Origin: Erythrobacteraceae bacterium
GTDB taxonomy: Bacteria > Pseudomonadota > Alphaproteobacteria > Sphingomonadales > Sphingomonadaceae
DNA length: 61,022 nt
Direction of reading: 5' to 3'
Assembly (NCBI GenBank): GCA_024642525.1
Contig: JAHEAX010000008.1
Location: 23,948 to 84,969 of the forward strand
Positions 53,631 through 61,022 of the stretch are shown here, piece after piece. How positions within the stretch are numbered: the stretch's first letter is position 1; the number at the start of each line of letters is the position of its first letter. The position numbers were made by a program, and so were the translations under genes. Under the pieces are notes generated by a model, which was not told where the DNA came from, did not search any database, and saw only the letters and a program-made list of their open reading frames with translations.

Positions 53631-56513
53631 TCAGTCGTCAGCGGTGTCGCTGTCAACCGGGATAATGATTTCAACGGGCAGGTTGATCCCCGACAATTGC
53701 GGTTCAACGACAGACCGGTCTCCTACAATGACGAAGGTCAGATCCTTCGAGCCGAGGTTCATCCGGGCGGCATCATCCAGCGCCGTAGCGTCAAGCGAAC
53801 GATAAAGGCTGGCCAGCGTGCTGTAGTAAGTATCCGGCCGGCCAAGGCGCTGGTTTGTCAGGATTGCGTTCAGCACCTGCGCATTGGTTTCAAAGCGGTT
53901 GGGAAGGCCGCGGATATTGCCATCTGTCACGCGGTTGAGTTCCTGCGAATCGACAGGTCGCGAGGATGGGAATGCATCGAGTTCCTCGATCAGCAGCTTG
54001 ATCGCATCGCCAGTCCGGTCAGACTGAACCGGCGCCGTCATGGCGAAACTGCGCGGGCCAACAGGCGCGGTGATCATGCTGCGAACGCCGTAGCTCCACC
54101 CCTTGTCTTCCCGCAGGTTCATGTTGAGCCGCGACAGGAAGCCATCGCCCAGCACTTCATTGGCCAGTTCCAGCGCTTCTGAATCGCCATCGCGGCCCGT
54201 CATCGGCAGCACGCGTCCGGCCACGATAACCGATTGCGGCGAATTGGGACGGTCGATCAGCACAATGCGCGGGCTCGGCGCTGGAATTGCCTCGTCCAGC
54301 TCCTTGATCGGCACAGCCATGCGGTTGTCCCGCCATTTGCCAAACGCTTCGTCCAGCATCGGCAGCAGCTGGGCCATGGTGACATCGCCCACAACAGTGA
54401 TCGACGCCATGCTTGGCCGCAGCCACTTGGCGTGGGCCGCTCGAAGGGAATCGGCGCTGGTTGCAGCCAGTGCCTCGCGGTTGCCAAGCCCGTCACCTGC
54501 CTGCCCATAAGGCGTGTTTTCGCCGAACAGGATGGGGGCAAGGGCCCTGCTGGCAAGAGCGCGGGGTGATGCCAGCACCTGCGACAGCGATGCAAGGCGC
54601 TGGTCGCGAACGCGAGCAACTTCAGCATCGGCAAAAGCAGGGTTGCGGACAACATCGGCCATCAGTTCCAGTGACGGGGCCAGATTGGCCGACAATGCAG
54701 ACAGCATGACGCTGGACGTGTCGAGCGAAGCGCCAGTGTTGAGGGATGCGCCGAGGCGTTCCTGTTCTTCGGCGATTTCGATGGCGCTACGCGTCGTTGT
54801 GCCTTCCTCGAGCAGTGCCAGCATGGTCGTCTGGGTGCCTGGCGTGTCGAGAGCATCTGCTGCAATGCCTGCATCGAAATCGAGACTGACCAGAACCTTT
54901 GGCACGGCGGTGCGGCGTGCAAGGATGACTTCGATACCATTAGTCAGCTTGGCGCGTTCAATTGCAGGGAAATCCAGATCTGCAACAGGCGCAACGGGCG
55001 GAAATGCGCGCGGCGGACCGGTTTCCAGCACCGATGGCGTTTTCCTGGCATCTGGCGCGGGTGGTGGCGTGGTGTCTTCATCACCCCAACCGCCCATTTT
55101 TGCGCCGTCTTCCGTCCGTTCGCCTGGAATGATGGCCAGGCTATAGGCCGGGCGCGTCAGCCAGCGGCTCATCGCCGCCTGCACCTGTGCAGGGGTCAGC
55201 GCGGCGAGCAGTTCAAGGTCGGTCTTGTACTGGGCAGGATTGCCCGCATACATCAGCCCTTCGGCCAGGGTCGCACCCTTGCCGGAAAATCCGCCAACCT
55301 GTTCCAGCGAGCCAATCTGCCTTGAAACGCCCTGCGTTGCGGCGCGGCGCAATTCATCTTCAGTGGGGCCGGTGCGGATGAAATCGGCGATGATTTCATC
55401 GAGGCGCGCTTCGGCGCGAGCGCGGTCAACGCCGGGCTTCACGTCGATCGAAGCGCCGAGCATGGAAAGCTGTTCCTGCCGCCATGCAAATGCACTGACA
55501 GTGACGGCCAGCTGTTCTTCACGCACAAGGATGTTGTCGAGCCGCGAACTGGCAAGACCGCCCAGCACGCTCATCCCGGCATCCAGCGCAACAGAATCAG
55601 GGTCGGTTAGGGCCGGGCCGCTCCATGTGCGGAAGACCCGCGCGACAGGAATCTGATCGGTCATTTCCCGGCTGACAGGCTGGTCCAGCGTGACCGGGCC
55701 GGCGGGCTTCTGGATGACTTCTGGGCCGCGCGGAATTGCGCCGAACCAGCGTTCCACCATCGGGCGTGCGGTTTCGGCGTCAATATCGCCGCTCAGCGCC
55801 AGCACGACATTGTTGGGGCCATAATTATCGGTGAACCATTTGCGCACATCGTCGATGGCAGCAGCGTCAAGATCGGCCATGGAGCCGATGGTGGAATGGC
55901 GATAGGGGTGGCCAACGGGGAAAAGCCCATCCTGAATTGCGTAGAATGCCAGTCCGTAAGGCTGGTTATCGCCCTGGCGCTTCTCATTCTGCACCACGCC
56001 GCGCTGCTTATCGAGCTTGTCCTGCGTGACCGCGCCCAGCAGGTGGCCCATCCGGTCGCTTTCCATGAACAGGGCAAGATCGAGCGCGCCGGTTGGCACG
56101 GTTTCGATGTAGTTCGTCCGGTCGGCATCGGTGCTGCCATTTGTGGATGTGGAGCCTGCGCTTTCGAGCGGAATGTCGAAATTCTCCACATTTTCGCTGC
56201 CGCCGAACATCAGATGTTCGAACAGATGCGCAAAGCCCGTTCGGCCGCGTGGTTCATGTTTGGAGCCGACCCGGTAATAAACCGTGACGCCCACAATCGG
56301 TGCCTTGCGGTCGGTATGGACGATGGTGGTCAGACCATTGTCGAGGGTGAAGGTCTGATAAGGAATATCCACCGCGCTGACGAGTTCTGCCAGCGAAGCC
56401 GTTTCGGCAGCAGGTGCCGCTTCGGGTGTGCTGGCAATCGGCTGCTGCTGCATTGGTGCGGCGCAGGCCGAAAGACTGAGTGCCAGAAGGGCAGTGGTCG
56501 TGAAGAGACGCAT
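53631..56513 (-). CDS. M16 family (pitrilysin-like) zinc metalloprotease, lipoprotein
   Basis: 960 residues with two M16 halves fused. The first holds the inverted zinc motif HLFEH at residues 96-100, with the third ligand Glu some 75 residues on (GVVQNEKRQ). The second half lacks the zinc site, as usual. The signal peptide ends in lipobox LSAC (Cys 17), so it is probably an envelope lipoprotein. Such enzymes digest peptides and unfolded proteins in the periplasm. It lies 29 bases after the acylase gene and is followed by a small orphan. Length and layout are typical of sphingomonad M16 proteases. Confidence 0.93.
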   Translation of the reverse strand: MRLFTTTALLALSLSACAAPMQQQPIASTPEAAPAAETASLAELVSAVDIPYQTFTLDNGLTTIVHTDRKAPIVGVTVYYRVGSKHEPRGRTGFAHLFEHLMFGGSENVENFDIPLESAGSTSTNGSTDADRTNYIETVPTGALDLALFMESDRMGHLLGAVTQDKLDKQRGVVQNEKRQGDNQPYGLAFYAIQDGLFPVGHPYRHSTIGSMADLDAAAIDDVRKWFTDNYGPNNVVLALSGDIDAETARPMVERWFGAIPRGPEVIQKPAGPVTLDQPVSREMTDQIPVARVFRTWSGPALTDPDSVALDAGMSVLGGLASSRLDNILVREEQLAVTVSAFAWRQEQLSMLGASIDVKPGVDRARAEARLDEIIADFIRTGPTEDELRRAATQGVSRQIGSLEQVGGFSGKGATLAEGLMYAGNPAQYKTDLELLAALTPAQVQAAMSRWLTRPAYSLAIIPGERTEDGAKMGGWGDEDTTPPPAPDARKTPSVLETGPPRAFPPVAPVADLDFPAIERAKLTNGIEVILARRTAVPKVLVSLDFDAGIAADALDTPGTQTTMLALLEEGTTTRSAIEIAEEQERLGASLNTGASLDTSSVMLSALSANLAPSLELMADVVRNPAFADAEVARVRDQRLASLSQVLASPRALASRALAPILFGENTPYGQAGDGLGNREALAATSADSLRAAHAKWLRPSMASITVVGDVTMAQLLPMLDEAFGKWRDNRMAVPIKELDEAIPAPSPRIVLIDRPNSPQSVIVAGRVLPMTGRDGDSEALELANEVLGDGFLSRLNMNLREDKGWSYGVRSMITAPVGPRSFAMTAPVQSDRTGDAIKLLIEELDAFPSSRPVDSQELNRVTDGNIRGLPNRFETNAQVLNAILTNQRLGRPDTYYSTLASLYRSLDATALDDAARMNLGSKDLTFVIVGDRSVVEPQLSGINLPVEIIIPVDSDTADD

Positions 56514-56542
56514 GGATAAACCTGTCTTTTTGAAAGTTCGGG

Positions 56543-58741
56543 TCAGCGATTGGAAACGACGGAACGGTTTGCCTTGTTGGCCAGCACATCTGCCCGCCAG
56601 AAATGGACCGGTTTCAGCTTGTGTTCGACAAACAGCTTAGCCTGATCTGCGAAATGCGCACTATCTGCCCGCGTGGTGGCGGCGCCGTAAGGCATGATCG
56701 ATTGCGATTGCACGCGTTTGCCGGGCGCCCATTCCATGAACATCAGGAAACTGTCGCCATGGCGAACGGACAAACGGCCGTCTTCATCCACATCCCACAG
56801 GGTCGATGCGCGCAATGTGTCGCTGCCGCCATCCAGCGGAAGATCGACTGTGCCTTGCCGCAGCCGCAACAGATCTGACATGGGCGGGTCGATCCGGCCA
56901 AAATACGTCTGCAGATGGGTGACCGCGTCAGACAACGCCTCGCGCGGGTCAGGTTCTGGCTTGTTCTGGTATTCCGCGCTCATGAAGGGGCGGATCATCA
57001 ACAGTGCGATGGCATCGGCTGGCCCGACATTGTCGGACGTGAGATCCCACTTGCCCAGCAGCGCCTGGCCTTTGGCAAGGTCTGGCGCATCGGAAAGGTC
57101 GAGCGCGGCAACACCGTCCAGCATCCGCGCGACATAGCCCTGACGTTCATAGGCAGTATCATATTTGATGCGTTCGAGCGTGGCGCGGTCGATTGTGCCT
57201 GCAGCGGCCATCAGCTTTGCGGCACGCGCGGCGCGGTTGGTGGTCTTCAGTTCCACCCCCAGTTCGGGCGCGACGCTATCGGGCGACAAATCACTGCCCG
57301 GGCCTGCTGCCGAAAACGGCGAATTATTGGCGTTGAACAGCCAGCCTGATGCCGGGTTTACGATCTGGGGAATCCTGTCGAAGGCGACTGGGCCTTTCCA
57401 GATGAGCGAACTGTCATCGCCCGGCAGTACATTGCGCCAGTCTGGCCCCACTTTCCGGTCAGGGATCGCGGCATTGTAGAAATAGCCGATATTGCCTTCA
57501 CGGTCGGCATAGATGAAATTGGTGGACGGAATATCCATCCGCGCAAGAATGGCGCGCCATTCCTCGAAGTTCTGCGCCTTGTTCAGCCGATAATAGGCGT
57601 CGAGCTGGCCCAGATTATCGATACCGCCATAGCGGAAGGCGTAGGCACCGCTGTCATTAACGATGACCGGCCCATGCTGGCTGCGATAGACCGTGCTGCG
57701 GATGGGCAGCACCAAGGGTCCCAGCTTTACCGGCAGGGTGAAGCTGGTTTCTTCCAGTGGCTGCCATTTACCATCCAGCCGGTAATGCGTGCCGTTCTTG
57801 TCCAGTTCCAGCTTGTAGATATCGACCATGTCAGGGCGGTTGACCGTATTGGTCCAGCCCAGGTTTTCATTGTGGCCGAGGAAAGGGAAGGGGCTGCCGG
57901 GGAAATTGGCACCGGCAAAATGCCAGCCTTCGCCGCTTTCGACCACCAGTTCATACCAGGCCACGCCGCCGCGCCACGGCTGGTGGCTGTTGGAAACCAG
58001 CCGCGTCACGCCGTCGCCCGATTTCTTCGGAGCTATGGCAAAAGCGTTTGACCCCGACATGGCCGCTTCTGTGCCTGACGGGAGCGGGGCAGGGTAGCCC
58101 AACCTTGCTTCGGACACAGCTGCGGTCTGCGGCGCTTTTTCTGACTGCGGAACGATTGGCGGGCCGAATTCCGGCGCCAGTGGCTTGTTCGCGACCAGCG
58201 GTTCGATCACATTGTTGAGGCCGAAGAAGAATGGCTGGCGCAGGGCAAAGCCCGCCGCGACATCTTCGCCATTGACGGGGAAGAGATTGTCCAGCTTCAC
58301 TTCGCCCGGATGGTCTTCTGCAAAGCTGTTGAGGCCGGCGGCATAGGCGTTGAACAATTCGCGGGTGTCGGCCGGCAGGCCCTTGAACTGGCGCTGCGCG
58401 GTGCCGCGGGCATCAAGCAGGTGATAGACATAGTCGATCGCCGCGCCATCCTGCCCGGCAATTGCGCCATAGCGGCCGCGGCTCATCGCGATGACATCCT
58501 GCAGGGTGAAAAAATCGTCCTGGGCATGGGCAACGGCAATGCCATAGGCAGCATCGGCATCGGTCTTGCCGTAAATATGTGGCACGCCGAATTCATCCCG
58601 GATGATTTCTGCTGTGTAAATTCGCGGGGCGGGTGCTTCGCCCGGTTCTGCCACCAGCGGTTCCCACACCATCAATCCGACCAATGCAGCAATCAACAGG
58701 CCAAGCGTCGTCCAGCCCAGCCGGGCCACCCATTTTTTCAT
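56543..58741 (-). CDS. Penicillin acylase family (Ntn-hydrolase) amidase
   Basis: 732 residues. An N-terminal membrane anchor or signal (about 10-27) is followed by the alpha-chain start EIIRDEFGVPHIYGKTDADAAYGIAVAHAQDDFFTLQ. The autocleavage and nucleophile Ser are in MSGSNAFAIAPKK near residue 230. The beta-chain has FPGSPFPFLGHNENLGWTNT. Family enzymes split cyclic or linear amides, including penicillins and N-acyl-homoserine lactones, so quorum-signal breakdown is possible but not shown. Co-directional with the M16 protease, 29 bases upstream of it. Confidence 0.92.
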   Translation of the reverse strand: MKKWVARLGWTTLGLLIAALVGLMVWEPLVAEPGEAPAPRIYTAEIIRDEFGVPHIYGKTDADAAYGIAVAHAQDDFFTLQDVIAMSRGRYGAIAGQDGAAIDYVYHLLDARGTAQRQFKGLPADTRELFNAYAAGLNSFAEDHPGEVKLDNLFPVNGEDVAAGFALRQPFFFGLNNVIEPLVANKPLAPEFGPPIVPQSEKAPQTAAVSEARLGYPAPLPSGTEAAMSGSNAFAIAPKKSGDGVTRLVSNSHQPWRGGVAWYELVVESGEGWHFAGANFPGSPFPFLGHNENLGWTNTVNRPDMVDIYKLELDKNGTHYRLDGKWQPLEETSFTLPVKLGPLVLPIRSTVYRSQHGPVIVNDSGAYAFRYGGIDNLGQLDAYYRLNKAQNFEEWRAILARMDIPSTNFIYADREGNIGYFYNAAIPDRKVGPDWRNVLPGDDSSLIWKGPVAFDRIPQIVNPASGWLFNANNSPFSAAGPGSDLSPDSVAPELGVELKTTNRAARAAKLMAAAGTIDRATLERIKYDTAYERQGYVARMLDGVAALDLSDAPDLAKGQALLGKWDLTSDNVGPADAIALLMIRPFMSAEYQNKPEPDPREALSDAVTHLQTYFGRIDPPMSDLLRLRQGTVDLPLDGGSDTLRASTLWDVDEDGRLSVRHGDSFLMFMEWAPGKRVQSQSIMPYGAATTRADSAHFADQAKLFVEHKLKPVHFWRADVLANKANRSVVSNR

Positions 58742-58956
58742 CCGGAAATCCTCTCGGTTTACGGATTAGCCGCCTTTGCCAGCGGCGTGAAGGGCCAATG
58801 GCAAGCGAATTGGAAGCGGACGATGGTGCAACCGTGAATATCGTGCAAGTATCTAAAATTCAGCCGTTTTTGTAGCCCATTGCCCGACTTTACAATTTGG
58901 GAAAATTCGGGAAATTTGTTCTGGATCAAAGGAAAAAACGGTTTTTTGCGTCATCA

Positions 58957-58987
58957 CCCTGTCACGCTGATATAGCCACCCCTATAT
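58957..58987 (+). promoter_or_regulatory. Likely heat-shock (sigma-32) promoter of clpB
   Basis: CCCTGTCA (58957-58964) resembles the sigma-32 -35 CCCTTGAA. After 14 bases comes CCCCTATAT (58979-58987), close to the -10 CCCCATNT. The spacing suits sigma-32. Transcription would start near 58995, about 80 bases before clpB. A second candidate, CTTGTG-N16-CCATATC, lies nearer the gene. The 332-base gap 58742-59073 holds these and an AAAAAAC/GTTTTTT repeat at about 58933-58947 but no gene. Confidence 0.5.
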
Positions 58988-59073
58988 GTGACTAACACAC
59001 CTATGGCTGCAGCAGGACTTGTGTTGCCAATAGGCCACACCATATCTGACGGGTACTTTTTGAGGGATACTTC

Positions 59074-61022
59074 ATGAACCTGGAAAAATTCACTGACCGC
59101 GCCAAGGGCTTCCTCCAGTCTGCCCAGACCGTTGCCATCCGCAACAATCATCAGCGGATCAGCCCGACGCATCTATTGAAAGCCCTGCTGGAAGACGAGG
59201 AAGGCATGGCTGCCGGCCTTATCCAGCGTGCAGGCGGCGATCCCAAGATTGCTGTGACCGAAGTGGATGCGCAGCTTGCGAAGATCCCCGCAGTATCGGG
59301 CGGCGGCGCGCAACAGACGCCGGGCCTCGACAATGATGCCGTGCGCTTGCTGGACCAGGCAGAACAGATTGCCGAGAAGGCAGGCGATTCTTACGTCACT
59401 GTCGAACGTTTGCTGGTCGCAATCGCACTCGCCACCACGACCGATGCCGGCAAGGCGCTGAAAGCTGCCAATGTCGATGCGCAGGCGTTGAACAAGGCGA
59501 TCAACGAATTGCGCGGCGGCCGCACGGCAGACACTGCCAGTGCCGAAAACGCCTATGACGCGATGAAGAAATACGCCCGCGACCTGACGCAGGCGGCGCG
59601 CGATGGCAAGCTGGACCCTGTGATCGGCCGTGACGAGGAAATCCGGCGGACTGTGCAAATCCTCGCCCGCCGTACCAAGAACAACCCAGCGCTGATTGGC
59701 GAACCCGGCACCGGCAAGACCGCAATTGCAGAAGGCCTCGCCCTTCGCATTGCCAATGGCGATGTGCCCGACAGTCTCAAGGGCCGCACGCTGATGTCGC
59801 TCGACATGGGCGCGCTGATTGCCGGCGCGAAATATCGCGGCGAGTTCGAGGAACGACTGAAGGCAGTGCTGGATGAGGTGAAGGGCGCCGATGGCCAGAT
59901 CATCCTTTTCATCGACGAAATGCACACGCTCATCGGGGCTGGCGCATCTGAAGGTTCAATGGATGCAAGCAATCTCCTTAAGCCTGCTCTGTCGCGCGGA
60001 GAGCTGCATTGCATTGGCGCGACCACGCTCGACGAATATCAGAAATATGTCGAGAAGGACCCGGCACTGCAGCGGCGGTTCCAGCCGGTTTATATCGAGG
60101 AACCGAGCGTCGAGGACACGATTTCAATCCTGCGCGGCATCAAGGACAAATACGAGCTACACCACGGTGTTCGTATCGCCGATGGTGCGCTGGTTGCTGC
60201 CGCACAGCTGTCCAACCGCTACATTTCCAATCGCTTCCTGCCCGACAAGGCGATCGACCTTATGGACGAGGCCGCCAGCCGGATCAGGATGGAAGTGGAA
60301 TCCAAGCCCGAGGAAATCGAAGGGCTCGACCGCCGTATAATCCAGCTGAAGATCGAGGAATCCGCCCTTACCAAGGAAAAGGACGATGCATCCAAGGAGC
60401 GGCTCGTCGCCTTGCGCGAAGAGTTGGCTAATCTTGAGCAGCAATCTTCTGAACTGACCACCCGCTGGCAGAACGAGCGCGACAAGATCGCTGCTGAAGG
60501 AAAGATCAAGGAAGAGCTTGATCATGCCCGGCTCGAACTTGAACAGGCGCAGCGCGAAGGCGATCTGGCCAAGGCTGGCGAGCTTTCCTACGGCAAGATT
60601 CCCCAGCTCGAAAAGGCATTGGTGGAAGCCGAAGGCGTTAATGAAAACGCGATGCTGCGCGAAGAAGTCACCGAAGATGACATCGCGGCGGTCGTCAGCA
60701 AATGGACCGGTGTTCCGGTTGACCGCATGATGCAGGGCGAGCGCGACAAGCTGCTCAAGATGGAACAGGTGATCGGCAAACGGGTGATTGGCCAGGAACA
60801 GGCCGTCAATGCGGTTTCCAAGGCGGTCCGCCGTGCGCGTGCCGGCCTGCAGGACCCGAACCGGCCGCTTGGCTCATTCCTGTTTCTCGGTCCCACGGGC
60901 GTGGGCAAGACCGAACTGACCAAGGCGCTGGCTGAATTCCTGTTCGATGACGATTCGGCCATGGTCCGTATCGACATGAGCGAGTTTATGGAAAAGCACG
61001 CGGTTGCCCGCCTGATCGGCGC
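59074..61022 (+). CDS. clpB: ATP-dependent chaperone ClpB (5' portion, runs off the window)
   Basis: A Hsp104-type disaggregase. 649 full codons are visible of about 860 expected, with no stop before the window ends, so this is cut by the edge and not broken. The N domain starts [16 protein letters not shown]1 Walker A is [15 protein letters not shown] near residue 210 and Walker B is [15 protein letters not shown]. The long coiled-coil middle domain runs about 410-525. NBD2 Walker A is [16 protein letters not shown] near residue 610. ATG 59074 sits behind TGAGGG. It rescues proteins from aggregates with DnaK. A sigma-32-like promoter lies upstream. Confidence 0.97.
   Translation, partial: MNLEKFTDRAKGFLQSAQTVAIRNNHQRISPTHLLKALLEDEEGMAAGLIQRAGGDPKIAVTEVDAQLAKIPAVSGGGAQQTPGLDNDAVRLLDQAEQIAEKAGDSYVTVERLLVAIALATTTDAGKALKAANVDAQALNKAINELRGGRTADTASAENAYDAMKKYARDLTQAARDGKLDPVIGRDEEIRRTVQILARRTKNNPALIGEPGTGKTAIAEGLALRIANGDVPDSLKGRTLMSLDMGALIAGAKYRGEFEERLKAVLDEVKGADGQIILFIDEMHTLIGAGASEGSMDASNLLKPALSRGELHCIGATTLDEYQKYVEKDPALQRRFQPVYIEEPSVEDTISILRGIKDKYELHHGVRIADGALVAAAQLSNRYISNRFLPDKAIDLMDEAASRIRMEVESKPEEIEGLDRRIIQLKIEESALTKEKDDASKERLVALREELANLEQQSSELTTRWQNERDKIAAEGKIKEELDHARLELEQAQREGDLAKAGELSYGKIPQLEKALVEAEGVNENAMLREEVTEDDIAAVVSKWTGVPVDRMMQGERDKLLKMEQVIGKRVIGQEQAVNAVSKAVRRARAGLQDPNRPLGSFLFLGPTGVGKTELTKALAEFLFDDDSAMVRIDMSEFMEKHAVARLIG

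Noticed and set aside
59074-61022. clpB as a truncated pseudogene
   Set aside because: The frame is intact and simply reaches the window end before the expected stop.

Overview
The window is about 61 kb of ordinary, densely packed bacterial chromosome with roughly 60% G+C. The gene set is alphaproteobacterial: a ChpT phosphotransferase of the CtrA phosphorelay, an RpoH with the alphaproteobacterial RpoH box, an ATP12-type F1 assembly chaperone, a class A RNase P RNA, a DUF3297 protein and a TSUP/TIGR02186 pair. Together with the TorF-type porin and the large TonB-dependent receptor, these suggest Sphingomonadales, probably near Erythrobacteraceae. That placement is inferred from gene content, not from a phylogeny. 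I saw no insertion sequence, prophage, CRISPR array or obvious island.

Layout. 1-3.5 kb: the tail of an unrecognised gene, a DUF2721 membrane protein, the GTPase Der, a secreted CHAP hydrolase and DUF3297. 3.7-5.5 kb: tRNA-Leu(UAG) and a trigger factor with a histone-H1-like Lys/Ala tail. 5.6-9.4 kb (minus): a TonB-dependent receptor followed by a periplasmic amidase. 9.7-12.2 kb: clpP, clpX and a small conserved ORF. 12.3-13.9 kb: an MFS transporter. 14.1-17.7 kb (minus): mtgA, a CDF metal exporter, a SigK-like ECF sigma factor, an RskA-like anti-sigma factor and a fasciclin protein. 17.8-22.5 kb: DUF4242, rpoH, rluD, a JAMM protease, chpT, an AmpD-like amidase and rnpB. 22.5-27.6 kb: ugd, a metallophosphatase, a TorF porin, a glyoxalase and nhaA. 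27.7-30.2 kb: a two-gene NfrB/NfrA-like glycan system. 30.3-33.8 kb: a TSUP transporter, TIGR02186 and a HerA-like ATPase. 33.8-37.6 kb (minus): valS, an orphan ORF and queE. 37.7-41.3 kb: a four-gene Mla-type lipid transport operon. 41.3-45.2 kb (minus): crcB, an rluC-like gene, paiB, a HAD phosphatase, a small membrane ORF and atp12, almost all overlapping. 45.5-51.6 kb: rpsU, an FKBP isomerase, DUF4153 and gatCAB. 51.7-58.7 kb (minus): an acylase, an M16 protease, a small orphan and two secreted orphans. 59.1 kb to the end: clpB, cut by the window edge.

How the genes fit together. Proteostasis is well represented: trigger factor, ClpP, ClpX, ClpB, RpoH and FKBP. Sequences resembling sigma-32 promoters lie before clpP and clpB, so RpoH from this same window may drive them. 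Envelope maintenance is the second theme: CHAP and AmpD hydrolases, MtgA, the Mla operon, Ugd, NfrAB, the M16 protease and the acylase.

The two most interesting modules are (i) the SigK-RskA-fasciclin operon, whose sigma factor carries a cysteine pair with the same 50-residue spacing as the redox pair I recall from Mycobacterium tuberculosis SigK, and (ii) a stripped-down NfrB/NfrA pair lacking the C-terminal c-di-GMP-binding module and TPR region of the E. coli proteins. Family names come from recognising motifs by eye; no database search was run.
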